Assembly: GCF_008014745.1 (NCBI RefSeq)
Contig: NZ_VPFD01000022.1
Coordinates: forward strand, 1-64,000
DNA from: Massilia arenae
Lineage (GTDB): Bacteria; Pseudomonadota; Gammaproteobacteria; Burkholderiales; Burkholderiaceae_D
Length of the DNA stretch: 64,000 bases
Direction of reading: 5' to 3'
Every line of letters starts with the position of its first letter. The first letter of the stretch is position 1. Both the position numbers and the translations under genes were made by a program. The notes below the pieces were generated by a model, which did no database searches, was not told the DNA's origin, and saw nothing but the letters and a program-made list of their open reading frames with translations. Shown here piece after piece: positions 26,619 through 35,567 of the stretch.

Positions 26619-27389
26619 ATGCCGCCGTCCACCATCGATCCCCGCTTCGCCCAGCCCGGCCATCCGCCCGCCACCATCGACGAATTCGAAGGCGTGCGCT
26701 TCCTGCACCTCGGCACCTCCTGGGTGCAGGGCGCGATGCGCATCGCCAAGCCGGACACGATCGAGCTCGAATACGTGCAGATGATGATGATGTGGACGCT
26801 GTTCCAGCGCGCACCGCGCCGCATCGCCCAGCTCGGGCTGGGCAGCGCCGCGCTCACCAAGTTCTGCTACCAGCGCATTCCCGAGGCGAAGGTCACGGCG
26901 GTCGAACTCAATCCCAATGTGATCGCAATCTGCCGCGCGCTGTTCGGCCTGCCCGACAACGATGCCCGCCTGGACGTGCGCGAAATGAATGCGCTGGACT
27001 TCGTGCTCGATCGCGGCAACCACGGCAAGTTCGACGTGCTGCAGGTCGACCTGTACGACCAGGACGCGCGCGGCCCGGTGCTCGACTCGGTCGAGTTCTA
27101 CCAGGGCTGCCGCGATTGCCTGGCGCCGGGCGGCCTCATGACCGCCAATGTGTTCGGCGACTTCAGCAACTACGACAAGAACTTCCTCAACATGGAGCAG
27201 GTCTTCGACGCCGTCGCCTGGCTGCCCGAGGTGCACGACGCCAATGTGGTGGTGCTGGCCTTCAAGGATGCGCCCGAGATCGACTTCGCGGTCCTGTACG
27301 AGCGCGCCGGCGAGATCAAGCGACGCCTGAACCTGCCGGCCAAGGACTGGGTCAACGGCCTGAAAGAGTGGATGCGCGACCACTCGTGA
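26619..27389 (+). CDS. Spermidine-synthase-like methyltransferase-fold protein
   Basis: A 256-aa protein of the spermidine synthase fold. The nucleotide-binding loop is QLGLGSAALTKF, followed by VTAVELNPNVI (acidic ribose contact) and the catalytic-type DVLQVDLYDQDARGPVL. It lacks a long N-terminal tetramerisation domain, and no complete polyamine pathway is near, so an aminopropyltransferase role is not assured. It lies 50 nt after the kinase on the same strand and overlaps the convergent gene by 38 nt. Confidence 0.75.
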   Translation: MPPSTIDPRFAQPGHPPATIDEFEGVRFLHLGTSWVQGAMRIAKPDTIELEYVQMMMMWTLFQRAPRRIAQLGLGSAALTKFCYQRIPEAKVTAVELNPNVIAICRALFGLPDNDARLDVREMNALDFVLDRGNHGKFDVLQVDLYDQDARGPVLDSVEFYQGCRDCLAPGGLMTANVFGDFSNYDKNFLNMEQVFDAVAWLPEVHDANVVVLAFKDAPEIDFAVLYERAGEIKRRLNLPAKDWVNGLKEWMRDHS

Positions 27390-27861
27390 TCTTGTGGCGC
27401 GGCGTGGGCGGGCGGCGGCCCGGCAGGTGGCCGCTGACGCCCAGTTCGGACGCCGGCACCGGCGCGCCGAGCACCGCGAACACCGCGCCACAGGGTTCGC
27501 GCTCCAGCCCCAGCACCGGGAATACCCGTTCGAGGTTGGCATACTTGGCCCAGGCGCCGGCGCCACGCGACTGGCTCGGCGGGATCGACATAGCGGCAAA
27601 GCCGCGCGCGCCCTTCTCGACCGCCGCGATGCTGCGCACGCGGGCGGCATGCGCCTCTTCATCCGCTTCCCCGTCCTGGCCGGCATCCATGCAGCGCACC
27701 CGCAGTTGCGCGCCGGGCAGTGGATGATCATCGATCTTCTGGTTGGGAGCGTGCCAGAGCTGCATCAGCACGATGCCGGTCGGCCCGTGGGCGTCCCAGG
27801 CGCTTTCGAGGCTGCCGTGGTGTTCCAGGCCGTAGCGCTTGCATAGCTGGGTGATATTCAT
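27352..27861 (-). CDS. Hypothetical protein
   Basis: A 169-aa protein starting MNITQLCKRYGLEHHGSLES. I recognise no family. The first 110 residues look like a folded soluble domain, while the C-terminal tail is basic and of low complexity. Its ATG directly abuts the stop of the upstream small gene (TAGATG), and its 3' end overlaps the convergent synthase-like gene by 38 nt. The coding call rests on the coupled arrangement, so confidence is moderate. Confidence 0.5.
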   Translation of the reverse strand: MNITQLCKRYGLEHHGSLESAWDAHGPTGIVLMQLWHAPNQKIDDHPLPGAQLRVRCMDAGQDGEADEEAHAARVRSIAAVEKGARGFAAMSIPPSQSRGAGAWAKYANLERVFPVLGLEREPCGAVFAVLGAPVPASELGVSGHLPGRRPPTPRHKITSGRASTLSGR

Positions 27862-28059
27862 CTAGTCGTTCCGTTGCCGTTGGCGCCGCTCGCGGTTGCG
27901 GCGGGCGGCGGGATCCTGCATGGCGCGCAGCAGGATCTCTTGTGAGACATTGCAGCTCTCGAGGTACACCAGCCCCGCCGACACGCCACGCGTCTCGGCC
28001 AGGAACAACGCATATTCGGTAGCGAGCGCGGACCGCTCGTCGATTCGTCGTTGGATCAT
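27862..28059 (-). CDS. Small hypothetical protein
   Basis: A 65-aa soluble protein starting MIQRRIDERSALATEYALFL and ending in a strongly basic tail (RRNRERRQRQRND). The start is placed at this ATG because the in-frame extension runs into the AT-rich spacer. It forms a two-gene unit with the next gene, stop touching start. Family not recognised. Confidence 0.5.
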   Translation of the reverse strand: MIQRRIDERSALATEYALFLAETRGVSAGLVYLESCNVSQEILLRAMQDPAARRNRERRQRQRND

Positions 28060-28414
28060 GATGTGGCTGCCTACGAAGTGCGGCGAAAGCGCCGTCTTGA
28101 GACCTATGCTAAAGCCCCTCGGCAGCACACCACTGGAAATCTTGTTAGAGAACGTAACAATCCAGCAAACTCTTTTCTACAACATTTCTCATCAAAAACT
28201 TCTTTATTCTCAATGCATTACCCGACACTCATGAAAATGTCGTGAACTGCAGGAGTACGTCTCTTTTGCACCACGGACATCCCGCTTATTCACCTTCGTA
28301 TTTACTTATTTCAATATCTTCGTAGTGTACGGACATATCCCATTGCTAACATCAAATGACATCCGAACAAGCGGATGACATGACAAAACTCATTGCAGGG
28401 GGTAGAGGATGACC
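28060..28414. other. AT-rich divergent spacer
   Basis: This gap of about 355 nt separates the small hypothetical gene (minus) from the second TonB receptor (plus). It is visibly more AT-rich than its surroundings and has no credible ORF. A short inverted repeat CATCCG-N6-CGGATG (28360-28377) lies 37 nt before the receptor ATG and could be an operator. No clear promoter was identified. Confidence 0.5.
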
Positions 28415-30844
28415 ATGAAGTTGAACAAGAAAATACTGCGGCAACGCGCCCTGCTGGCGTCGGCACTGATGGCGGCACTGGCGCCCGTTAGCGCCCAGGA
28501 GACGGACAGCAGCATGTCGCAAGTCGTGGTGCTCGGCTCGCGCACCCAGGCCAAGACCGCGCTCGATACCGCGGTCCCGGTGGGCCTCATCAACAGCAAG
28601 GACATCCAGTCCGCCGGCACGCTCGAACTGGGCAAGGTGCTGCAAGACCTCGACCCCTCGTTCAACTTCACCAGCACCTTCGTGAGCGACGGCACCGACA
28701 TCATCCGCCCCGCCACCCTGCGCGGCCTGGGCCCGGACCAGCTGCTGGTGCTCATCAACGGCAAGCGCCGCCACCAGCAAGCCCTGGTCAACGTGCAGCA
28801 GACCATCGGCCGCGGCTCGGCCGGCACCGACATCAATGCGATCCCGCTGTCGGCGATCCAGTCGATCGAGGTGCTGCGCGACGGCGCCGCGGCGCAGTAC
28901 GGCTCGGACGCGATCGCAGGCGTCATCAACATTATCCTCAAGAAGGGCGCCGGCAACGGCACCCTGAGCGCTAGCGCCGGCACCACCGACGAAGGCGACG
29001 GCGACACCTATTCGGCCAGCGCCAACCGCGGTTTCGCGCTGGGGGCAGACGGCGGCTACCTGAACCTGTCGGTCGAGGCGCGCAAGCGCGACGAGACCAA
29101 TCGCGCCGGCCCGGACACCCTGCGCGTCAGCCCGCCGCGCGTGACCCAGCGCCTCGGCGACAGCAACGCGAAAGACTATTATCTGTGGCTGAATTCGGCC
29201 ATCCCGACCGCCGGCGGCGAACTGTATGCCTTCGGCGGCGCCTCCAAGCGCAAGGGCGATTCGGGCGGCTTCTTCCGCCCGGCCGAAGACTCGCGCAACG
29301 TGCCCGAGATCTATCCGAACGGCTTCCTGCCGAATATCGTGACCACGGTGCAGGATGCCTCGCTCGCCGTCGGCTACCGCCACGACCTGCCGAACGGCTG
29401 GAACGCCGACGCCAGCGTCAACCACGGCCGCAGCCAGCTCAAGTTCCACGAACGGAACTCGATCAACGTCAGCTACTGGTACGAGAACGGCGAGTCGCCG
29501 ACGTCGGCCGACACCGGCACGCTCAAGTTCGAGCAGACCACCTTCAACCTCGATTTCAAGGGCCCGGTGAACGTGCTGGGCGGCGAGCTGTTCGTGGCCG
29601 CCGGCTTCGAATGGCGGCGCGATAACTACGAGATCGAGGCCGGCGATCCGGTCTCGTACCAGTACGGCCGCACCAACAATCCCGCCATCATCATCCGCGA
29701 CCAGAACGGCGGCATCGCCGCCTCGGGCATCCAGGGCTTCCCCGGCTACACCCCGAGCACGGCGGTCGACGAGGGCCGCCACAACACCGCCTACTACCTG
29801 GACCTGGAGCGCAAGTTCGGCGCCAACGTCACGCTCGGCGCCGCGGCGCGCCACGAACGCTACTCGGACTTCGGCAACACCACCATCGGCAAACTGAGCC
29901 TGCGCTGGGATCCGAGCCGTACGGTCGGCATCCGCGGCAGCGCCTCGACCGGCTTTCGCGCGCCGGGCGTGCAGCAGAAGTTCTACAGCTCGGTCTCGAC
30001 CAACCTGAACGCCGCCGGCGTGCTGACCGAGACCCTGACCGCGCGCGAAGACAGTGCCGTCACGCGCGCCTTCGGCATCGCGCCGCTGCAGGAAGAAACC
30101 TCGAAAAGCGCCAGCATCGGCATGATCCTGCGCCCGACCCAGGGCTTCTCGCTCACGGCCGACGTGTATCGCACCAGGATCGACGACCGCATCGTCTTCT
30201 CCAGCAATATCGCGCCCGAGTCCGGCCCCTGCGCGACGCCGGCCGCCTGCCCGATCCGCAACATCCTCGACCCGCTACGCGTGGGCCAGGCCCAGTTCTT
30301 CACCAATGCGATCGACACCACCACCACCGGCCTGGATCTGGTGGCGCAGCAGACCATCAAGGGTCAGGGCTCGACCCTGGTGCTGTCCGGCCAGTTGGGC
30401 TTCAACAAGACCGAGGTCGACGACCGTCACTCGCAGTCGCCGGTGCTCACCGGCGCCCAGCTGTTCGACGACGCCCAGGTGACGCTGATCGAACGCGGCC
30501 AGCCGCGCAAGCACCACGTGGTGTCGGCCGACTACACCACGGGACCGTGGAACCTGACGGCGCGCGCCAACTACTTCGGCGAGGTGCAGGGCCAGGGCTT
30601 TACTGCGCCGTTCGTGCAGACCTGGGAAGCGAAGTGGATCGTCGACCTGACCGGTCGCTATGCCTTCAACAAGAACCTGGCGCTGTCGGCGGGCTTGAAC
30701 AACCTTTTCGACACCTATCCGACGCGCTGGAATCCCGAGCGCGCGGCGCCCTTCCCGCAGATGGGCTTCACGCACTGCTGGGAGACCTGCCCGTTCGGCA
30801 TGAACGGGCGCTCGGCCTACGTGAAGGCGGACTATACGTTCTAG
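28415..30844 (+). CDS. TonB-dependent receptor
   Basis: An 809-aa outer-membrane receptor. It starts MKLNKKILRQRALLASALMA with a signal ending near SAQE; this ATG has GAGG 6 nt upstream, while another ATG two codons earlier overlaps that site. The plug has the TonB-box-like VVVLGSRT, LRGLGPDQLLVLINGKRRHQ and SIEVLRDGAAAQYGSDAIAG. The barrel ends YVKADYTF with a terminal Phe. It stands alone and faces a convergent AraC gene. The substrate cannot be told; it is of a different subfamily from the phytase-linked receptor. Confidence 0.92.
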   Translation: MKLNKKILRQRALLASALMAALAPVSAQETDSSMSQVVVLGSRTQAKTALDTAVPVGLINSKDIQSAGTLELGKVLQDLDPSFNFTSTFVSDGTDIIRPATLRGLGPDQLLVLINGKRRHQQALVNVQQTIGRGSAGTDINAIPLSAIQSIEVLRDGAAAQYGSDAIAGVINIILKKGAGNGTLSASAGTTDEGDGDTYSASANRGFALGADGGYLNLSVEARKRDETNRAGPDTLRVSPPRVTQRLGDSNAKDYYLWLNSAIPTAGGELYAFGGASKRKGDSGGFFRPAEDSRNVPEIYPNGFLPNIVTTVQDASLAVGYRHDLPNGWNADASVNHGRSQLKFHERNSINVSYWYENGESPTSADTGTLKFEQTTFNLDFKGPVNVLGGELFVAAGFEWRRDNYEIEAGDPVSYQYGRTNNPAIIIRDQNGGIAASGIQGFPGYTPSTAVDEGRHNTAYYLDLERKFGANVTLGAAARHERYSDFGNTTIGKLSLRWDPSRTVGIRGSASTGFRAPGVQQKFYSSVSTNLNAAGVLTETLTAREDSAVTRAFGIAPLQEETSKSASIGMILRPTQGFSLTADVYRTRIDDRIVFSSNIAPESGPCATPAACPIRNILDPLRVGQAQFFTNAIDTTTTGLDLVAQQTIKGQGSTLVLSGQLGFNKTEVDDRHSQSPVLTGAQLFDDAQVTLIERGQPRKHHVVSADYTTGPWNLTARANYFGEVQGQGFTAPFVQTWEAKWIVDLTGRYAFNKNLALSAGLNNLFDTYPTRWNPERAAPFPQMGFTHCWETCPFGMNGRSAYVKADYTF

Positions 30845-31779
30845 CCGTCCGGCGCGCCGGACGCGGGCTGCAACAGGAAGGAACGCAGCTCGCGCACGTC
30901 CTGCGAGGGACTGATGCCGAAGGCGCGCGTGTACTCGCGGCTGAATTGCGAGGCGCTTTCGTAGCCGACCCGGTGCGCCGCGCTGGCCACGGTGGCCGCC
31001 TCGAACACCAGTAAACGGCGCGCCTCCTGCAGGCGCAGCTGCTTCTGGTATTGCAGGGGCGTCATCCTGGTGGCCAGCTTGAAGTGATGATGCAGCGACG
31101 ACTGGCTCATATTCGCCGCCTGCGCGATCTCTTCCATGCGCAGCGGCTCCCTGTAGCGCAGCGTGATCTGCTGGGCCGCCAGCCGGATGCGGTGCGGCTG
31201 GGTGCCGGGCGTCATGAAATGCGCCAGCTGCCAGCCCCCTTCGCCGATCAGGAGGCGATACATGATTTCACGGTAGACCAGGGGCGCCAGCTGGCGAATA
31301 TGGCGCGGCGTCTCGAGCAGCCGGCACAAGCGCAGCACGGCGTCGAGCAGGTCGTCGTCGGTGCTGGCGGTATGGATGCCGAAGGTGGCATCCACGCCCA
31401 CCGGCAACGGCGCGGCCTGCTGCGCATCTTCCAGCAGCAGGCTCGCGATCACCGTGGGATCGATGTCGAGCCAGACGCACAGATACGGTTTCTCGGGCGA
31501 CGCCTGGGCCACCTGCCCCGACACCCGGACGTCGTGCGCGAACACCATATGGCGTGCGCTGTCGTGGACGATGCGGGTATCGCCCACGAGCAGCTGTTTC
31601 GATCCCTGCGCCAGCAGGCACAAACCGGGCTGGTACAGCACCTGGCCCAGGGCGGTCGGGCCGGAGACGCGGACCAGCTTCAGTTTCGGCACCTTTGTCA
31701 CGTGCAGGCCGTCGCCGGACGTCGCGCGGAGCAGGCACTCGACCAGCTGTTGCCGCAATGCGTTCAGGGTTCGGGGCAT
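30841..31779 (-). CDS. AraC-family transcriptional regulator
   Basis: A 312-aa regulator with an N-terminal AraC_N-type domain (LYQPGLCLLAQGSKQLLVGD) and a C-terminal AraC DNA-binding domain (about 210-300) with MEEIAQAANMSQSSLHHHFK and AHRVGYESASQFSREYTRAF. It is convergent with the second TonB receptor, the two stop codons sharing the palindrome CTAG. Its targets are not evident. An ATG giving MPRTLNALRQQLVECL is a natural start. Confidence 0.87.
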   Translation of the reverse strand: MPRTLNALRQQLVECLLRATSGDGLHVTKVPKLKLVRVSGPTALGQVLYQPGLCLLAQGSKQLLVGDTRIVHDSARHMVFAHDVRVSGQVAQASPEKPYLCVWLDIDPTVIASLLLEDAQQAAPLPVGVDATFGIHTASTDDDLLDAVLRLCRLLETPRHIRQLAPLVYREIMYRLLIGEGGWQLAHFMTPGTQPHRIRLAAQQITLRYREPLRMEEIAQAANMSQSSLHHHFKLATRMTPLQYQKQLRLQEARRLLVFEAATVASAAHRVGYESASQFSREYTRAFGISPSQDVRELRSFLLQPASGAPDG

Positions 31780-31905
31780 GGGAGTCAGGTCCAGTCGAAA
31801 AAATCAGGATCGAGCTCCGCAGATGGTAGACGTGGGCCGATCCGGCACGAATGCCTGTTCCTCTGGAGTTCCTGCCTGATCCTCCAACCTGGCAGGAGAA
31901 ACAAC

Positions 31906-31927
31906 GGAGTCGCGCGTGGGCGACTCC
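31906..31927 (-). terminator. Hairpin terminator of the TldD/E-MoxR-Bat operon
   Basis: GGAGTCGC-GCGTGG-GCGACTCC, a perfect 8-bp stem, begins 9 nt after the last stop codon of the ten-gene operon. On the minus strand it is followed by GTTGTTTCT, a moderately T-rich run. This fits an intrinsic terminator of medium strength. Confidence 0.5.
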
Positions 31928-31935
31928 AGGGCGTA

Positions 31936-33483
31936 TCAGCGGCGCTCGCGCCACCACAGCGACAGCATCGCCACGGCAAAGGCCAGGGCGAACGGCCAGG
32001 CCGGCATCGGGCGTGTTGGTCCTTCCTGGGCAGTGAGCGGCGTGCGGGCAGCGTAACGAGCCGTCGCATCGCGCTGTTGCATGGCCTGCCATTGCGGCCA
32101 GTCGTTCGCAGCATATACGTAGACGGCATGCGCGCCCGCCTTGCGGTCCGCGATCTGTAGCCAGCCGGACTTCTGCGGCCACAGTGCAACGCAGGAAGCA
32201 TCGATGCGATCGGCGCGGGCCTGCCAGCGCAAGGCCTGCTTCAGTTGGGGGAAAGCGACCTCGCCATCGACGCCGCGGGCGCAGACTTCCAGGCGCTGTC
32301 CGGGCAGTGGCATCTCGGCGGGAGCCAGCCATTCGGTCTCCTGACGGCGCTCGACGCCGACGCGGTCAAGCACACCCTGCCACCACAGCGCCAGCTTGCG
32401 CGGTTCGGCGATCGCGTGGCGATGCCATTCGCTCACGCCCAGCCAGGCGATGCGCCCCTTTTGCCAGTCGCGGGTCCAGACCTTGTCGTCGGATCCGGTC
32501 CAGGGTCCGGCGTCGCGCGCCGTCGGCAGCATCGGCGCCAGCGGCATCTCCAGCGGCGCATCGAGCATGCCGCCCAGCGGCTGCACGCGCAGCGGCAATT
32601 GCAGGGTGCGCGACCAGACGCCCGGATCGTTCGCATTCCCGCCCAGCACCAGCAACGGCATGCCGTCGGCCACGCGCTTGAGGAGGGACGCGCGTTCGCC
32701 GGCGCCCATGCGCTCGAAGCGGGCGGCATCGATCACCATCAGGTTCGGCGCAGTCATCTCTTCGCGCGGCGCCTCGGTGCGGGTGACGTCGCGGCCCAGC
32801 GTGACCTGCCAGTCGAGCAGCGCGCCGCTGCCGGCCATCAAGTCGTTCAGCACGCGCAGGTCGAACGATGGCGCGCCGAAGCGGCCGACGACTTGCAACT
32901 GGACCGGCTCATGCACGGTGAACGGCACCGGGCCTTCGGCGATCACCTTGTCCTTCGCATCCAGCAGGCGCGCCCTGAGGACGACGCGCTCGGCCACCGG
33001 CGGCATCCACTCGACGGTCAGCTTGCCCGCACCGCGCGCCCGCGCGATCGGCTGACCGTTCTCGGCCAGCAGTTCCAGGCGGGCTTCGGTCTTGTCTTCG
33101 CGCTCGACCGTCAGGGTGAACAGGCGGCCCAGGGCCACCTGGCTCGGGAAGTCGAGGCGCAGCGCACCGCCCTTCGGCGCCTGCCAGGCGAGCGGCAGGG
33201 CCGGCAGATCGTTCCATGCGGCGGCGCGCAGGCCATCACCTTCGAGGCGCAAGGCATTCACCCCTTCCAGCGATCGCGGTGGTGCGGCCGGGTCGACAGC
33301 AAGCGTGCGGCCGGCCTCGCCCGGCACGCGCAGGTCGGCCGCGAACAGGCCTAGGGCGGTGGCCGCGACGACGATCAGCAGCGCGTCCAGCCACTGGCTG
33401 CGGCGCAGGTAGAGCGCGGCGCTGACGATGCCGGCCAGGGCGATCAGGCCGATGATGGGGTCAATGAGCAGGGTCTGGTTCAT
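31936..33483 (-). CDS. Membrane protein, last gene of the MoxR-Bat operon
   Basis: A 515-aa protein of unknown function. Two N-terminal membrane helices (about residues 8-24 and 30-48) are followed by a large periplasmic region and a C-terminal helix (WPFALAFAVAMLSLWW) ending RERR. The middle part contains APNLMVIDAARFERMG and PLLVLGGNANDPGVW, recalling the GATase-like fold found in other Bat-cluster membrane proteins. The ATG overlaps the previous stop by 4 nt (ATGA). A partner role in a membrane complex with the MoxR ATPase is inferred from context. Confidence 0.72.
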   Translation of the reverse strand: MNQTLLIDPIIGLIALAGIVSAALYLRRSQWLDALLIVVAATALGLFAADLRVPGEAGRTLAVDPAAPPRSLEGVNALRLEGDGLRAAAWNDLPALPLAWQAPKGGALRLDFPSQVALGRLFTLTVEREDKTEARLELLAENGQPIARARGAGKLTVEWMPPVAERVVLRARLLDAKDKVIAEGPVPFTVHEPVQLQVVGRFGAPSFDLRVLNDLMAGSGALLDWQVTLGRDVTRTEAPREEMTAPNLMVIDAARFERMGAGERASLLKRVADGMPLLVLGGNANDPGVWSRTLQLPLRVQPLGGMLDAPLEMPLAPMLPTARDAGPWTGSDDKVWTRDWQKGRIAWLGVSEWHRHAIAEPRKLALWWQGVLDRVGVERRQETEWLAPAEMPLPGQRLEVCARGVDGEVAFPQLKQALRWQARADRIDASCVALWPQKSGWLQIADRKAGAHAVYVYAANDWPQWQAMQQRDATARYAARTPLTAQEGPTRPMPAWPFALAFAVAMLSLWWRERR

Positions 33484-35567
33484 GGCGCGCCCGCCTCGCG
33501 CCAGTGACGCGCGAACGGGGTCTCCACCTTGCTGCTGGCCTGCAGCAGCACCTGGCCCTCGCCGGCGCCGGTGCGCAGCCAGGCGCGCAGCACCGGCCGG
33601 CAGGCGATGCAGCCGTCGGCCACGTCCTGGATCGCGCGCTGGGCGGCCAGGCGCTGTTCGTCGTCTTTCAGGCGCGTACGCACCCAGTCGTTGGCGGTGC
33701 GCATCCACAGCGACGGCAATGCGGCTTCGCCGGACAGGGTGGCCACCAATGCGCGCAGCTCTTCCGGCAACGGCGAACCCTCCCCGGCCTGTTCACGGCG
33801 GTAGCTGGCGGCGCCCACCATCTCGCCGGTCATGCGTTTTTCTTCCTTGATCGGCGGCGGGATGAAGGCGGTCTTGTGCAGGTAGATGCGTTCGGCCTGC
33901 TGCAACTCCTTGATCGCTTCCAGTGCCTTGTGCTCGGGCGGCAAGGCGGTCTTCGGTACGATGGCGCGCAGCGACTTCTCGGCATCCCACATCGCCACCA
34001 GCGCGCGGCGCAGCACCTTCTTGGTGCCTTCATCGTACATCGTCGCGTTCTCGGCCTCGTCGTGGGCGTGGCCGTAGGTTTCCAGGATGTGCTGGGTTTC
34101 GTTGCGGATCGCGCTCTTGCGGGTGTTGGCGCTGCCGTGGTCGTGGCCTTCCTCGTGCGGATGCTCGCCCGGGCCATGGTCATGGCCTTCGTGATCGTCA
34201 TGGTCGTCCGCTTTTTGCGCGCCGGCCATGCCGGAGCTGGCGTTGTCGGCGAACAGCGACGATTCCTCGCCCAGGAACTGGCCATAGCGCCGGCGCAGTT
34301 GCGCCTGGTCGTTGGCGATGCGTTCGCTGCGGTCGCGCACGTCATCGGCTGCCATCTTCGTGCCGCGCATATCGGCGATCAGCTGTTCGGTGTCGATGAT
34401 GATCTGGCGCTGGCTGCGCAGCGAAGCCGGCTTGACCAGCGACGGCATCGCCGCGCTCTCTTCTTCCGCCTCCTGTTCCGGCGCAGGCCGGCGCACGGTG
34501 TAGGTAGGCGACTGCACGGTCTGGGGACGGCCGGCGTTGTCGGTCGCGCGCACGAAGAAATACAGCTCGTCGCCCGGTTCCATTTCCAGTTCGGTGAGCG
34601 ACCACTGCTTCGACCAGTCGCGCCGCTTCGGATCGCTGGAGGCCGGCAGCGGCATCTCGCGGTCGGTGAACTTGACGTTCTCGCCGCTGCCGCGCGCCAG
34701 CGTCATGTGCAGGGTGGCGCGCCGGATCGCGTAGTCGTCGCGGATCTGGATCGCCATCGCGGTGCCGGTCGCGTTCTCGCGCAGGTCCTGGATCATCTGG
34801 GTTGGCGCAGCGATCGTGATCTCGGGCGGCTGGTCGGGGACGACTCGCAGTGTGTGACGATTTCCGCGCCAGCGCCACACCACCGACTCGGTGGCGGTCC
34901 AGCGTGCGCACTCCTTGCCCGGTTCCAGAACCTGGCCATTGCCCAGCTCAATCTTGTTGTTGCCCGCCGTGCCGTCCTTCAGGCACCAGCTGACGACGGT
35001 CTGTTCCGGCGCCTGCAGGTCGCCCGGGCTGGATTCGGATGGTTTGACGCCGGTATAGGCCGGCGGCGCCAGCTTGATCGTGAGCCCGGCCAGCGTGGCC
35101 GCGGTCGCGCTGCCGACCGGGCTCGGCGCCACAGGGGCCGAGCCATCCGACGGCCTGGTGGTTGCATACCACACCATCCCTGCCAGCACCGCGCTGACCA
35201 GGATGATCGGATACCCGCTTGACACATAGCGCGCGACAATCTGGCGCAGCTGGGCCGGCGAGATGACGGCGTCCAGGCGGTCGAACAGGCGTTGCTGCTG
35301 CAGGCGGGCGATCGGGGAATCGGCCGCCTCGAGCAGGGCCGCGCTGTCTTCCATCTCGGGCACGGCGCCGTCCAGCCAGGCGGTCCACTCGAAGGTGACG
35401 CGGCGGCGCAGCTTGACCCAGTCCAGCGCGCACCAGCCGGCCCAGGCCAGCAGGCCCGGTCCCGAAGGAATCGCCAGCCATGGCAGCGCGCCCAGTATCC
35501 ACAGCGGCAGGCGGCGCAGCTGGGCTGCGCGCCATACCCGTTTGGTGATCTCAACGCCTCCGTGCAT
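33480..35567 (-). CDS. DUF4175-like membrane protein with histidine-rich segment
   Basis: A 695-aa protein. The start MHGGVEITKRVWR overlaps the previous gene by 17 nt. Two membrane helices lie at about residues 22-45 and 125-145. A periplasmic beta-rich region follows with PEITIAAPTQMIQDLRENAT, then a coiled coil (about 385-430), then a stretch very rich in His, Asp and Glu (34132-34218; pieces such as DDHDDHEGHDHG and HEEGHDHG), then a helical tail. The layout resembles DUF4175 proteins of MoxR clusters. The histidine-rich stretch suggests metal binding. Confidence 0.72.
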   Translation of the reverse strand: MHGGVEITKRVWRAAQLRRLPLWILGALPWLAIPSGPGLLAWAGWCALDWVKLRRRVTFEWTAWLDGAVPEMEDSAALLEAADSPIARLQQQRLFDRLDAVISPAQLRQIVARYVSSGYPIILVSAVLAGMVWYATTRPSDGSAPVAPSPVGSATAATLAGLTIKLAPPAYTGVKPSESSPGDLQAPEQTVVSWCLKDGTAGNNKIELGNGQVLEPGKECARWTATESVVWRWRGNRHTLRVVPDQPPEITIAAPTQMIQDLRENATGTAMAIQIRDDYAIRRATLHMTLARGSGENVKFTDREMPLPASSDPKRRDWSKQWSLTELEMEPGDELYFFVRATDNAGRPQTVQSPTYTVRRPAPEQEAEEESAAMPSLVKPASLRSQRQIIIDTEQLIADMRGTKMAADDVRDRSERIANDQAQLRRRYGQFLGEESSLFADNASSGMAGAQKADDHDDHEGHDHGPGEHPHEEGHDHGSANTRKSAIRNETQHILETYGHAHDEAENATMYDEGTKKVLRRALVAMWDAEKSLRAIVPKTALPPEHKALEAIKELQQAERIYLHKTAFIPPPIKEEKRMTGEMVGAASYRREQAGEGSPLPEELRALVATLSGEAALPSLWMRTANDWVRTRLKDDEQRLAAQRAIQDVADGCIACRPVLRAWLRTGAGEGQVLLQASSKVETPFARHWREAGAP

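Noticed and set aside
34132..34218. Histidine-rich loop as sign of a ZIP/CDF metal transporter
   Set aside because: The protein has only two membrane helices and a large periplasmic part, not a transporter topology.
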